From Mollicutes bacterium (GTDB lineage: Bacteria > Bacillota_I > Bacilli_A > RF39 > UBA660), in assembly GCA_003560455.1 (NCBI GenBank), contig PWIL01000019.1:1-9380 (forward strand): 9,380 nucleotides of DNA, in the 5' to 3' direction. Both the position numbers and the translations under genes were made by a program. Shown in pieces: positions 1 to 6,549 of the stretch; position 1 is the first letter of the stretch; each line of letters starts with the position of its first letter. The notes under the pieces are model-generated. The model worked only from the letters and a program-made list of their open reading frames with translations. It was not told the DNA's origin and did no database searches.

Positions 1-18
1 AGTTTATGAGGTTTATTC

Positions 19-1299
19 ATGATAACTTTTAGTATTGACGGGAACCCATTAACAAAGGATATTAATCAAGCGGTGGATTATAATAGTAAAGTTGTTTATT
101 CGGCAATCACGGATACCTTAGTAAAATATGATTATCACAACAAAAAATATGTTAATTGGGCTTGTAAAGAAATAAAAGCATTTAATAATTATAAAAAACA
201 CGTTGTTAATTTGCGTGAAGATTTATTCTTTGATAATGGTCAAAAAGTAACGCCTTCTGATTATGTTGATGCAATTGAAAAAATAAAAAAAAATAATCCA
301 ATTGTAGGAGAAACGTTAAAAAACATAAAAAGAATCAAAGTAACACAAAACACAATTATCTTTTTTTTGAAAAAAACAGATAGTAATTTTAATAGAATTC
401 TATCACAATTTAATATATCTCCCTTCAAAGATGGATTAACTAGCGGTCCATATAAAATTAATAGTGTTGATAAATCAAGTATTACTCTGGAGAAAAATCA
501 TTTTTATCGAATAAAAGTGAAAAATAATAAGATCAAATTTATAATAGATAAAGATGTTTATGCGGGCTTTCATAAATATATAAATAATGAAATAGATATT
601 ACTAATAATACAATGTTTCCGTTTGATGAAATTGATAATAATGTTATTGTAGAACCTAGTTATATATTTTTAACAATTAATTTTAACTTAAAAATGTTGC
701 AGCCTGAAAAAAGGTTATTAAGAAAGGCAATATTGCATTTAATTAATCGTGAAAATTTAGTAAAAAAAATGCCTAACATTGGAAGTATTGCTAATGATTT
801 CTTTTTAGAAAATTATGATGAAGATGTTGATCATAATTTTAATTTAGACAAGGGAAGAAAGCTTTTGGAAAAAACAACGTTCAAAAAAGAAATTTCTCTT
901 GGGTATTCTGATTATTATCCTAATGAAATAATTGCTAAAGAAATTAAAAAAATGCTCGAAAAGGAAGGTTTGTTAATAAAAATTGTAAAATGGCCGTATG
1001 GAATAGCAAATAACTCAACCGATATGAACTTGCTTTTAAATAATGCTTTATATTTTGACAATAATTATTTTTATGAATCTTATTACTTTAGATTGTTAAT
1101 TGATTTAGCAAAAAAAAATCACGTCTTTGTTCGAATTTATAGTTATATGGTTCCTAAAAGTAAAGAAAAAGATTTTTTTAATAAAATTATTTTTGGAAAA
1201 GCCTTAAAAATTCCTTTGCTAAAAATGAATAGTATTTATTTGAAAAAAGACAAACTAAAAAGATTCCATTACAATGAATTAAATTTTTGGGACTTATAA
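19..1299 (+). CDS. Leaderless family 5 solute-binding protein (SBP_bac_5-like)
   Basis: A 426-residue protein with the landmarks of the peptide/nickel-type solute-binding fold. Near residues 20-45 is the 'iyetLvkYd'-like stretch (AITDTLVKYDY). Residues about 65-85 carry the diagnostic NLREDLFFDNGQKVTPSDY. SGPYKI follows near residue 141. A segment like the family's 'vRqAi.yaiDRe' (RKAILHLINRENL) is near 235-250, and IPLL lies near the C-terminus. Family members are normally about 500-550 residues with a signal peptide or lipobox; this one starts directly at the mature domain. The start is supported by a TGAGG site 7 bases upstream and by an in-frame TGA at 7-9, which blocks extension. The ATG overlaps a TGA (20-22) in another frame, so coupling to an upstream gene is possible. 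A cytoplasmic ligand-binding role, as in the C-terminal domain of SgrR regulators, is one option. A partner permease is not visible. Fold call is fairly sure, function is not. Confidence 0.75.
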   Translation: MITFSIDGNPLTKDINQAVDYNSKVVYSAITDTLVKYDYHNKKYVNWACKEIKAFNNYKKHVVNLREDLFFDNGQKVTPSDYVDAIEKIKKNNPIVGETLKNIKRIKVTQNTIIFFLKKTDSNFNRILSQFNISPFKDGLTSGPYKINSVDKSSITLEKNHFYRIKVKNNKIKFIIDKDVYAGFHKYINNEIDITNNTMFPFDEIDNNVIVEPSYIFLTINFNLKMLQPEKRLLRKAILHLINRENLVKKMPNIGSIANDFFLENYDEDVDHNFNLDKGRKLLEKTTFKKEISLGYSDYYPNEIIAKEIKKMLEKEGLLIKIVKWPYGIANNSTDMNLLLNNALYFDNNYFYESYYFRLLIDLAKKNHVFVRIYSYMVPKSKEKDFFNKIIFGKALKIPLLKMNSIYLKKDKLKRFHYNELNFWDL

Positions 1300-1309
1300 A
1301 AAATATTAA

Positions 1310-1370
1310 TATAATTGTAAAAATTAACAAGAAATTTTTATTACAAAATAATATTAATTAGACAATTATA
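1310..1370. repeat. Nested AT-only inverted repeats after the solute-binding gene
   Basis: TATAATTGT (1310-1318) is an exact reverse complement of ACAATTATA (1362-1370). Between them TAAAAATT (1318-1325) pairs with AATTTTTA (1333-1340) around a 7-base loop. The structure lies just after the stop of the solute-binding gene and before the next promoter, so it may act as a weak terminator, but it has no GC core and AT-rich spacers form such repeats by chance. Confidence 0.3.
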
Positions 1371-1398
1371 AGAAAAAGATTAATAATCTAAGTTATAG

Positions 1399-1427
1399 TT
1401 GTTTTTTAAAATATAAAAACGTATAAT
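1399..1427 (+). promoter_or_regulatory. Sigma-A type promoter for the NfeD remnant
   Basis: TTGTTT (1399-1404) and a perfect TATAAT (1422-1427) are separated by 17 bases. Transcription would start near 1434, only about 10 bases before the ATG at 1444, so the leader would be very short. The promoter looks intact although the gene it serves is only 29 codons. Confidence 0.55.
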
Positions 1428-1443
1428 AAAAGTGGTGATATTT

Positions 1444-1533
1444 ATGGAAATGATTTATATTTGGTTGTTCATTGTAATTTTACTCATAATAATTGAAATA
1501 CTAACTTTTAACATGATAACAATTTGGTTTTAA
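1444..1533 (+). pseudogene. Truncated NfeD-like N-terminal fragment (or tiny membrane protein)
   Basis: A 29-codon frame starts with ATG after a GTGGTGA stretch and encodes one hydrophobic helix. The pattern, an N-terminal IW, a long aliphatic run, then IEILTFN and TIWF, matches the first transmembrane helix of NfeD-family membrane proteins, where a helix ending in 'iEi.T.n..tiWF' is followed by a small-residue 'aiGAl' segment. Here the frame stops at TAA right after IWF, and no continuation of the family is readable in the next 100 bases in any frame. The GTGGACC hairpin at 1540-1586 begins 6 bases after the stop. Full NfeD proteins are about 140 residues or longer and work with SPFH/flotillin partners at the membrane. 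None is present here. I infer a gene remnant cut at this point; a genuine 29-residue membrane peptide cannot be excluded. Confidence 0.5.
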
Positions 1534-1539
1534 TAAAAT

Positions 1540-1586
1540 AAGTGGACCAATTTTCAATCATTATTGATTGTTTTTTTGGACCACTT
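1540..1586. repeat. GTGGACC hairpin / possible terminator or element end
   Basis: AAGTGG (1540-1545) pairs with CCACTT (1581-1586). After an A-A mismatch CCAA (1547-1550) pairs with TTGG (1576-1579), then a T-rich internal loop, then CAATCA (1555-1560) pairs with TGATTG (1565-1570) around TTAT. The right arm runs into a short T stretch, so it may be a terminator for the fragment upstream. The GTGGACC ends also resemble terminal repeats of some insertion sequences, which fits its place at the truncation point, but no transposase is present. Confidence 0.5.
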
Positions 1587-1604
1587 TTAGTTTAGCAAAT
1601 ACAT

Positions 1605-1610
1605 TATAAT
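1605..1610 (+). promoter_or_regulatory. Probable -10 box for the 288-residue gene
   Basis: A perfect TATAAT lies 28 bases before the ATG at 1639. No good -35 sits at 16-18 bases: the best TTGGAC (1576-1581) is 23 bases away and belongs to the hairpin arm. A promoter here is likely because the hairpin separates this gene from upstream transcription. Confidence 0.35.
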
Positions 1611-1638
1611 AAGCATTAATTTTGAAAGGAGTGCAATT

Positions 1639-2505
1639 ATGAGTGATAAATCATTAAAAACATTGCCAGAGGAAACTAAGAAAGATATTTTAATGCGAGA
1701 TTACAATTTTAAGCCGGAGATATTGAAATTTATGTCGCAAGTAGCAAAGAATGTGCATTATAATCCATATTTTGTTAAATTGTTGGAAAATGAAATATGT
1801 CAAATTTTAATCAATAAAGGCGATGTTGTAATTGAAGATGAAATTTTAAGGGGCAAATATTTTAGTAAGGCAAGTGTCATAAAAAGATTAAAGGGGCAAA
1901 TTAATCAAACTTTGAAGATAACAACAAGACCTGATTGTGCTAGCATTATTGTTGAACGCCCAGAAGATACTTATATATGTGATAATCCTGAGCATGTGTA
2001 TTATGGAAAAAAAGTCACGGATTATTTTCGGAGTCACGCAATTTGTGAAAAAAAAGAAAGCGGCATGGTTGAATATAAAACGATAACAACTAGTAAACAA
2101 AGTGCGGCTATGGCGCCTAAATTAACCCATATTAATAATTTAGATACGGAAACAGTTATTCATTTTGATGAAAATGATAAAGATATATTTTATTCTTATG
2201 CTATGTGGCCGGAAGAAGGTTATACCGATTTTCAAACTCAATGCTTTATTAAATTTGGTTCTAATATAATGGATAAATCGGAAAAAATAATTAAACGCGA
2301 AGGAGAATATCTTTTTATGGATGTTTTATATGAAAATAATGGTGAACGAAGCCATCGTAAATTTGTTGGTGAAAATACTGATTCCGAACTAAGGTGGCTT
2401 GCTGATTGGAAAAACGATTGGGAATGTTTATCTGTACAGTTAGATGTTAATAATGAGAAAAGTAAAGAAGGTTATGCTAAAGTACTTAGATCCAAAAAGG
2501 TCTAA
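1639..2505 (+). CDS. Hypothetical soluble protein, 288 residues, unrecognised family
   Basis: I do not recognise this protein. It starts at ATG with AAAGGAG about 8 bases upstream and ends TAA. It has no signal peptide or membrane helix and looks cytoplasmic. The first 60 residues are charged and probably helical. A central part (about residues 95-135) has Cys residues at the edges of a Tyr/His-rich segment, from TRPDCAS through YICDNPEHVYYG to SHAIC. These could be metal ligands, but the spacing matches no finger I know. The C-terminal third is rich in Trp and acidic residues (WLADWKNDWECL), ending in a basic tail RSKKV. It appears to be transcribed alone, between a hairpin and a terminator. 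Codon use resembles its neighbours. The gene call is sure, the function is unknown. Confidence 0.85.
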   Translation: MSDKSLKTLPEETKKDILMRDYNFKPEILKFMSQVAKNVHYNPYFVKLLENEICQILINKGDVVIEDEILRGKYFSKASVIKRLKGQINQTLKITTRPDCASIIVERPEDTYICDNPEHVYYGKKVTDYFRSHAICEKKESGMVEYKTITTSKQSAAMAPKLTHINNLDTETVIHFDENDKDIFYSYAMWPEEGYTDFQTQCFIKFGSNIMDKSEKIIKREGEYLFMDVLYENNGERSHRKFVGENTDSELRWLADWKNDWECLSVQLDVNNEKSKEGYAKVLRSKKV

Positions 2506-2512
2506 GCATAAT

Positions 2513-2550
2513 AAAAAGGTCTGTGATAAACTATTTGCACCGGTCTTTTT
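2513..2550 (+). terminator. Rho-independent terminator after the 288-residue gene
   Basis: AAAAAGGTCTGTG (2513-2525) pairs with CACCGGTCTTTTT (2538-2550), with two G-U pairs and one mismatch around a 12-base loop, and the 3' arm ends in five T. The 5' arm repeats the ten bases AAAAAGGTCT found at the gene's last codons (2494-2503). A smaller hairpin (CTTAGA 2485-2490 with TCTAAG 2501-2506) covers the stop codon but has no T tract. Confidence 0.65.
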
Positions 2551-2564
2551 AATTGGTATATAAT
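2535..2564 (+). promoter_or_regulatory. Sigma-A type promoter for the nucleotidyltransferase
   Basis: TTGCAC (2535-2540) and TATAAT (2559-2564) are 18 bases apart, and the ATG is 20 bases past the -10. The -35 lies in the loop and 3' arm of the preceding terminator, so the two signals share bases. Confidence 0.5.
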
Positions 2565-2583
2565 TGTTATAGGATGTGAGTTT

Positions 2584-3177
2584 ATGCAGGGTCAAGATAT
2601 AGAGGCACAAAGCAAACAATTTAGGCTAATTTTAGAAAAAAATCAGGATTTAATGAAAATACTTGATGTTTTAGAAAAATTGCAACTTCCCAATTATTAC
2701 ATTGTGGCAGGTGTTGTTTTTCAAACAATTTGGAATTATCTAGAAAACAATAATCTGAATGATAATGTTAAAGATATTGACATAATATATTATGATGCTC
2801 AAAAATTAGCTAAAGATTCTGAAAAAGAGTTAGAAATTATAATATATAAAAAGTTGAAAGCAAAAGGGTTGAATTATAAAATAGATTTACATAATGAAGC
2901 GCGGATGCATTTATGGAAAAAAGAAAATGAAAATAAAATAATAGACCAATATACTAGTTCGGAAGATGCAATCAATCAATTTATTGTAACCGCTCATGCA
3001 GTAGGGATAAAAAAAGAGGCAGGAATACTAAAAATTTATGCTCCCTATGGCTTAAGTGACATTTTTAGTAAAACACTTCGCCCCATTAAACATCCAGGAA
3101 ACGATATCAATCTATATAATAAAAAAATAAAAAAATGGCGTCAAACATTTTCTAATTTGAATATTATAAACTGGTAG
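2584..3177 (+). CDS. Nucleotidyltransferase family protein (NTP_transf_6, PF06042-like)
   Basis: A 197-residue protein with the landmarks of the NTP_transf_6 family, a branch of the polymerase-beta-type nucleotidyltransferase fold. The nucleotide-binding turn is near residues 40-51 (VAGVVFQTIWN). The metal-binding D-x-D is in VKDIDIIYYD (D64, D66). Further family landmarks are MHLW near 108-111, the SSEDAI segment near 125-130, TAHAVGI near 136-142 and YAPYGLSDIF near 152-161. The family is expected to transfer a nucleotidyl group, but the substrates of most members are unknown. Length is normal and the key acidic residues are present, so it is probably active. AGGATGTGAG precedes the ATG. 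It has its own promoter, is followed by a 156-base gap and ends in TAG, the only TAG in the window. Family assignment is confident, substrate unknown. Confidence 0.85.
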   Translation: MQGQDIEAQSKQFRLILEKNQDLMKILDVLEKLQLPNYYIVAGVVFQTIWNYLENNNLNDNVKDIDIIYYDAQKLAKDSEKELEIIIYKKLKAKGLNYKIDLHNEARMHLWKKENENKIIDQYTSSEDAINQFIVTAHAVGIKKEAGILKIYAPYGLSDIFSKTLRPIKHPGNDINLYNKKIKKWRQTFSNLNIINW

Positions 3178-3226
3178 TCATTTTTATAGCATAAAATAAT
3201 GGTAATAATGTCAAAACAAATTATTA

Positions 3227-3241
3227 TATATGACTCATATA
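3227..3241. promoter_or_regulatory. 15-base perfect palindrome, candidate operator
   Basis: TATATGA-C-TCATATA is a perfect 7+1+7 palindrome ending six bases before the candidate -35 (3248-3253) of the WG-repeat operon. Its position suits a dimeric regulator, but no candidate regulator is next to it. As an AT-rich short site it could be chance. Confidence 0.35.
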
Positions 3242-3246
3242 AAAGG

Positions 3247-3285
3247 GTGGACTTTTATTATAATGTGTATTATAATAAATGCCAC
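3247..3285. promoter_or_regulatory. Long inverted repeat over a tandem -10 promoter
   Basis: GTGG (3247-3250) faces CCAC (3282-3285), and TTTATTATAAT (3254-3264) is the exact reverse complement of ATTATAATAAA (3269-3279) around the loop GTGT. Each long arm contains a TATAAT (3259-3264 and 3271-3276). The second is 17 bases from TGGACT (3248-3253), a reasonable -35. The region therefore looks like the promoter of the operon starting at 3334, with a leader of about 50 bases, and also like a repressor-binding palindrome or cruciform. Confidence 0.5.
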
Positions 3286-3333
3286 TTTAACGGAATTGGG
3301 AATTCTAGTATATGAAAAGGAGAAGAATAACTT

Positions 3334-5736
3334 ATGGAAAACGATTTTAAAATAAGAAAACAAATAAGATATGATGAAATAAAATATGGCATAACAAAAA
3401 ATGAAAAAAACGGCTCTTTCATCACGGTTTTACCTTTTGAGTATGAGAATATTATTGAAAAAAAAGGATGTTTCAACGATAAAAAAGAAGGCAAGAAAGA
3501 TTATTATTATTATGTTTTTTATGACGCCAATGGTAAAGAAGGAATCTTTTTGGATGGCAATATTATCTTGCCAAGCGATGAATATGAAAACATTGAACTT
3601 CTTCCTTGTAGTGATGAACAAAATTTGTATTGTAAGGCCCGTAAAACTATTGATGAAGAACAATTAATGGGTATTTTACATATTGACCCTAAAAATAAAA
3701 AAATAGCCGAAGCATATGCTTTTGGCAAAGCGGATGAAATTGAAGTAATTGATAATCGGGCAAATTTATATAAAAATATTGGGGAAAGAAAGTTAATTGG
3801 AGTTTTTCAAGATCAAGATTTAGGAACTTTGGACCCTGACTATACTTTTTTAGATTATCAAAGCATTGATGTTCCGAAAAGAACAATAAAAAATGTTTCT
3901 TATTCAAAAAGTTCAAGAATTAATCCCCATAGTTTACAACTAGTACGAGGAAAAAAAGACAAAATTGGAATTTTATATTATGGAAAAATCGAAAATAATC
4001 AAGAATTACAAGGATTGCTTTCGCGAGGGCAGAGTCAAGAAGTTGAGTTGTTATCGAAAGACATAAAAGAAACTGAAAGGTTTTTAAGCCATGCTGAATT
4101 TTATGATAGTACATTAACAAGCAAAAATTATTATGCTTATAAAGAAACAGAAACAGAATGGCAAGATTTTATTCCGTGTGAATATAATAAAATACTTTTT
4201 AAGGACGCTTATAATAACGAAAAGTCTTTTCAACAATTTTCATTTCATCATAAAAATTTTTTAAACCTTGTAAAAGAAAAAGATGGCAAAAAGTATTATG
4301 GCGCCCAAGTCTTTGCTTTCGCTCCTACAAACGAAGAAAAAAATCAATGGCCAACGTGGCAAATAAAACCATTGCTAACAATTCCTTGTCAATATGATGA
4401 AACAATAAAAACCTTAACAGCAGATTATCATCAATCTGATAACGAATATTTGCTGACCAAAAAAAATAATAAAGAAGGTTTAATTAAATTGGCATTTAAC
4501 TTGCCCAAAAAACAAGAAAATAGTAACACATATCCAATAGTAACATTAGAAAAAATGCTTGAAAATAGCTATGATAAGATTAGTTCTCAAAGTCTTTATA
4601 GTCATATAAAGGCATTTGTTTTTGAAAAATATTATGAAGAAGATTTGATAAAAACTTTAAATCATACCAAGAAAGGATTGATATATGATTTAAAAAATCC
4701 AAAAGGTGAATTTCTAAAAACAGAATGTCAATATAATGCAATTGATAATTTAATTGATTATCAAAAATATGCTTTAACCGATCAATTTAAGCGACAAAGC
4801 GCTTTAATTTTGAAAAAAATTAAAGATGGTGATATTAATAACGAACCTGTATATGGTTTTGTTGAAACTCCATCGATATACAAACGCATTTCGCCACTGG
4901 TAGTTTCTGGATTTTTAAAAAGTACTGAGCTTTTAGTGGGTACTAAAGATGCAGATTTAAAAGATATTATTAAGGAAGATAAAGTAATTGTTGATAATAT
5001 TATTAGGGGGATAAATTTCGCTGTTGATTGTTTTTATTTCGAAAAATTAACTGATAATGGTAATGAAGAAAAATGGTACATGGGAAGAAATGGCGAAGTT
5101 TTGCTTGAAAGCATACCTATGAAGCAGAAGGTGCGATATTTTTCAGAACTAGAAAGTTTTATGATTGAAAAAGAAGGTGTTTTAGAAATTATTCAACGAA
5201 AAGATAAGACATTTAATGCTTCTTTGCTTGAAGGGGCATATAGTGAATTTGATATTGACTCATTATCCAAACAGCAAATGTTAATAAAATATAAAAAACA
5301 TTCTGAACGTGATGATGAAAAATATGGTCTTTTAAAATGTTGGCATGAAGAAAATGAAATAAAAGTTGCTGAACTTTTGAATAACGAATATGCAAGTTTA
5401 GAAGTAGTTTCAGAAGGTAAAAAGACAATTGCGGGAGTAACCAAAGATTATCACATTGCATATGGATTAGAGGAAAAAACTGAAAATCCTAAGGTATGGT
5501 ATGGAATGATAGATAACGAAGCAGGAGAGGTTTGCCTTCCTTTTGAATTTGATAAGTTAAATTATTATTCAGAAACACTGTTGGAAGAAGGTTTTTTTAT
5601 CGGTGAGAAAAACGAAAATGGTGAAATTAGTTACATAGTTTATGACAAAGATGGCTATAAGTCAGGCGTATTGAAAAAAGAAGAATGGATGAATTACCAA
5701 GAAAATCAAAAAAAGTTAAAATTAAGAAAAAAATAA
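3334..5736 (+). CDS. Large WG-repeat-like protein, 800 residues
   Basis: The start has AAAGGAG 11 bases upstream. The protein has no signal peptide or membrane helix. It contains degenerate repeats of the WG (PF14903) style, where a short 'yGi...G..vlP.eYd.I' beta unit recurs. The clearest are near residues 18-41 (LPFEYENI), 68-90 (EGIFLDGNIILPSDEYENI), 508 on (YGFVETPSIY), 580 on (WYMGRNGEVLL), 663 on (KYGLLK...NNEYASLEVV) and 722-743 (WYGMIDNEAG, LPFEFDKL). Partial units IPCEYNKI and IPCQYDETI occur in the middle. The composition is very rich in Lys, Glu, Asn and Tyr, and the C-terminus is basic (KLRKK). WG-repeat proteins are generally thought to form beta-rich binding scaffolds; no enzymatic motif is visible. 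It leads a probable operon with the next two genes, 57 bases away with no terminator seen. The repeat assignment is moderate, the gene call is sure. Confidence 0.7.
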   Translation: MENDFKIRKQIRYDEIKYGITKNEKNGSFITVLPFEYENIIEKKGCFNDKKEGKKDYYYYVFYDANGKEGIFLDGNIILPSDEYENIELLPCSDEQNLYCKARKTIDEEQLMGILHIDPKNKKIAEAYAFGKADEIEVIDNRANLYKNIGERKLIGVFQDQDLGTLDPDYTFLDYQSIDVPKRTIKNVSYSKSSRINPHSLQLVRGKKDKIGILYYGKIENNQELQGLLSRGQSQEVELLSKDIKETERFLSHAEFYDSTLTSKNYYAYKETETEWQDFIPCEYNKILFKDAYNNEKSFQQFSFHHKNFLNLVKEKDGKKYYGAQVFAFAPTNEEKNQWPTWQIKPLLTIPCQYDETIKTLTADYHQSDNEYLLTKKNNKEGLIKLAFNLPKKQENSNTYPIVTLEKMLENSYDKISSQSLYSHIKAFVFEKYYEEDLIKTLNHTKKGLIYDLKNPKGEFLKTECQYNAIDNLIDYQKYALTDQFKRQSALILKKIKDGDINNEPVYGFVETPSIYKRISPLVVSGFLKSTELLVGTKDADLKDIIKEDKVIVDNIIRGINFAVDCFYFEKLTDNGNEEKWYMGRNGEVLLESIPMKQKVRYFSELESFMIEKEGVLEIIQRKDKTFNASLLEGAYSEFDIDSLSKQQMLIKYKKHSERDDEKYGLLKCWHEENEIKVAELLNNEYASLEVVSEGKKTIAGVTKDYHIAYGLEEKTENPKVWYGMIDNEAGEVCLPFEFDKLNYYSETLLEEGFFIGEKNENGEISYIVYDKDGYKSGVLKKEEWMNYQENQKKLKLRKK

Positions 5737-5793
5737 TCATTAAAAAATATGGATAAAAGAAAACAAATTTTTTGATAATTTAAGGAGGAGAAT

Positions 5794-6135
5794 ATGGAAG
5801 AAAGATATTTAACTGAAGGTGGGAGAGAAAGACGTATTCAAGCAGTAAAGTATTATAATGAAGAGTTAGATGATGAAAATGTTAACGTTATTGTAGGAGT
5901 ATGTTTAATTGGATTAGCCGCGGCAGCATCAGCTTCTTTTTTTATCGCTGGAGTGAGAAGCGAACAGCCATTATTTTATCTTGTTTCCACTGCAACAGGA
6001 TTAACGGTTTGTTATCAGGTTAAAAGTGTGATTGAAGGAATCAATAAAAAAGCCGGCATAAAAGAAAAGATCGAACATATAGAAGATGAATTGGCAATAG
6101 ATGATCAAAGTTTCCAAAAAATCAAGAAAAGGTAA
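5794..6135 (+). CDS. Small membrane protein with two helices, 113 residues
   Basis: A strong AAGGAGGAG site lies 3 bases before the ATG. The first 29 residues are charged and hydrophilic. Two hydrophobic segments follow, about residues 31-54 (Ala/Ile-rich, with AAAASAS) and 59-76. A short loop RSEQP joins them. The C-terminal tail (77-113) is charged and probably helical or coiled-coil, ending KKR. The likely form is a helical hairpin in the cytoplasmic membrane with both tails inside. I do not recognise a family. It sits 57 bases after the WG-repeat gene and 5 bases before the next gene, so the three are probably co-transcribed, and it could anchor either partner to the membrane (inference only). 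Confidence 0.75.
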   Translation: MEERYLTEGGRERRIQAVKYYNEELDDENVNVIVGVCLIGLAAAASASFFIAGVRSEQPLFYLVSTATGLTVCYQVKSVIEGINKKAGIKEKIEHIEDELAIDDQSFQKIKKR

Positions 6136-6140
6136 AAAGC

Positions 6141-6392
6141 ATGAGTGTTAGCATAAAAGATACCCTAGTATTAGATGATGACAATGAATATGTAGTTGTT
6201 AGTAAAGTAAATTATCAAGCAAAAATTTATTATTATTTGATTGATAAAAATAATTTAAAAAATATTAAATTTTGCATTGAAAAAGAAAAAAATACACTTG
6301 TTGATATAGACGATAAGGATTTAATAAAAATATTACTTCCCTTATTTGTTAAAGAATCTAAAAAAACAATTGATATTGAAAAAAAAGAATAA
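6141..6392 (+). CDS. Small acidic protein, 83 residues, DUF1292-like composition
   Basis: Starts 5 bases after the previous stop. The only Shine-Dalgarno-like bases (AAAAGG) lie in the end of the upstream gene, which suggests translational coupling. The layout is an N-terminal LDDDNEYVVVSKV, a YYYLID strand, then a Lys-rich half and a KKE end. That layout, acidic 'D..n.Yvvv' followed by 'yYyl.d', loosely recalls small DUF1292-type proteins of Firmicutes, but the match is by eye and weak. No membrane helix or signal is present. It is probably a small beta-rich cytoplasmic protein. Followed by an AT-rich possible terminator. Function unknown. Confidence 0.7.
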   Translation: MSVSIKDTLVLDDDNEYVVVSKVNYQAKIYYYLIDKNNLKNIKFCIEKEKNTLVDIDDKDLIKILLPLFVKESKKTIDIEKKE

Positions 6393-6436
6393 TATTTATT
6401 ATTAGTTGTAAAAAGTTGATTTCCCTTCTTTTTTTA
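6379..6436 (+). terminator. Weak AT-rich terminator candidate after the WG operon
   Basis: The A-run ending in GAA (6379-6389) can pair with TTCTTTTTTT (6426-6435), with an inner AATAAT/ATTATT hairpin (6388-6393 with 6398-6403) in the loop. The T-rich 3' arm gives the expected shape, but the stem has a single G-C pair and overlaps the gene's last codons. Confidence 0.3.
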
Positions 6437-6549
6437 TTTTAAAGTAAGAAAAATAGGTCTAGGTTATAGAAGTGAAATAATATTTTTTTAGAAATTAAAT
6501 ATTGTTATATAAAAAGAATGAAAAAAACAAAAATTTAAGAGGCGATATA

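Larger units (their letters stand above)
1300..1638. other. Long gap between solute-binding gene and 288-residue gene
   Basis: This 339-base stretch has no full gene. It holds, in order, nested AT repeats, a TTGTTT-17-TATAAT promoter, the 29-codon NfeD-like fragment, the GTGGACC hairpin and the -10 box and AAAGGAG site of the next gene. I see no RNA gene in it. Confidence 0.6.

Noticed and set aside
7..22. TGA read as Trp, extending the solute-binding protein upstream
   Set aside because: All Trp codons in the window are TGG and no long frame contains an in-frame TGA, so the standard code is the simpler reading, and a good ribosome site precedes the ATG.
1888..2100. Minus-strand frame of 70 codons inside the 288-residue gene
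   Set aside because: Antisense shadow with no ribosome site and low-complexity Phe runs.
3182..3200. Hairpin ATTTTTATAGCATAAAAT after the nucleotidyltransferase as terminator
   Set aside because: Short AT-only stem with a bulge and no T tract after it.
3360..3500. Short A-rich and AT-rich reiterations that look like simple repeats
   Set aside because: They follow from Lys/Asn/Ile codons in a very AT-rich coding sequence; no fixed unit or spacing as in a CRISPR or tandem array.
3270..5461. Several minus-strand and one plus-strand frame of 66-88 codons within the WG-repeat gene
   Set aside because: They overlap a far longer frame with a good start, show Phe/Leu/Ile-rich composition typical of the complement of Lys/Glu-rich coding DNA, and lack ribosome sites.
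6502..6549. TTG start giving the nucleotidase 16 extra residues
   Set aside because: No ribosome site before the TTG, the added Lys/Asn-rich residues are foreign to the family, and the ATG at 6550 has AAGAGGCG at good spacing directly before the first strand.
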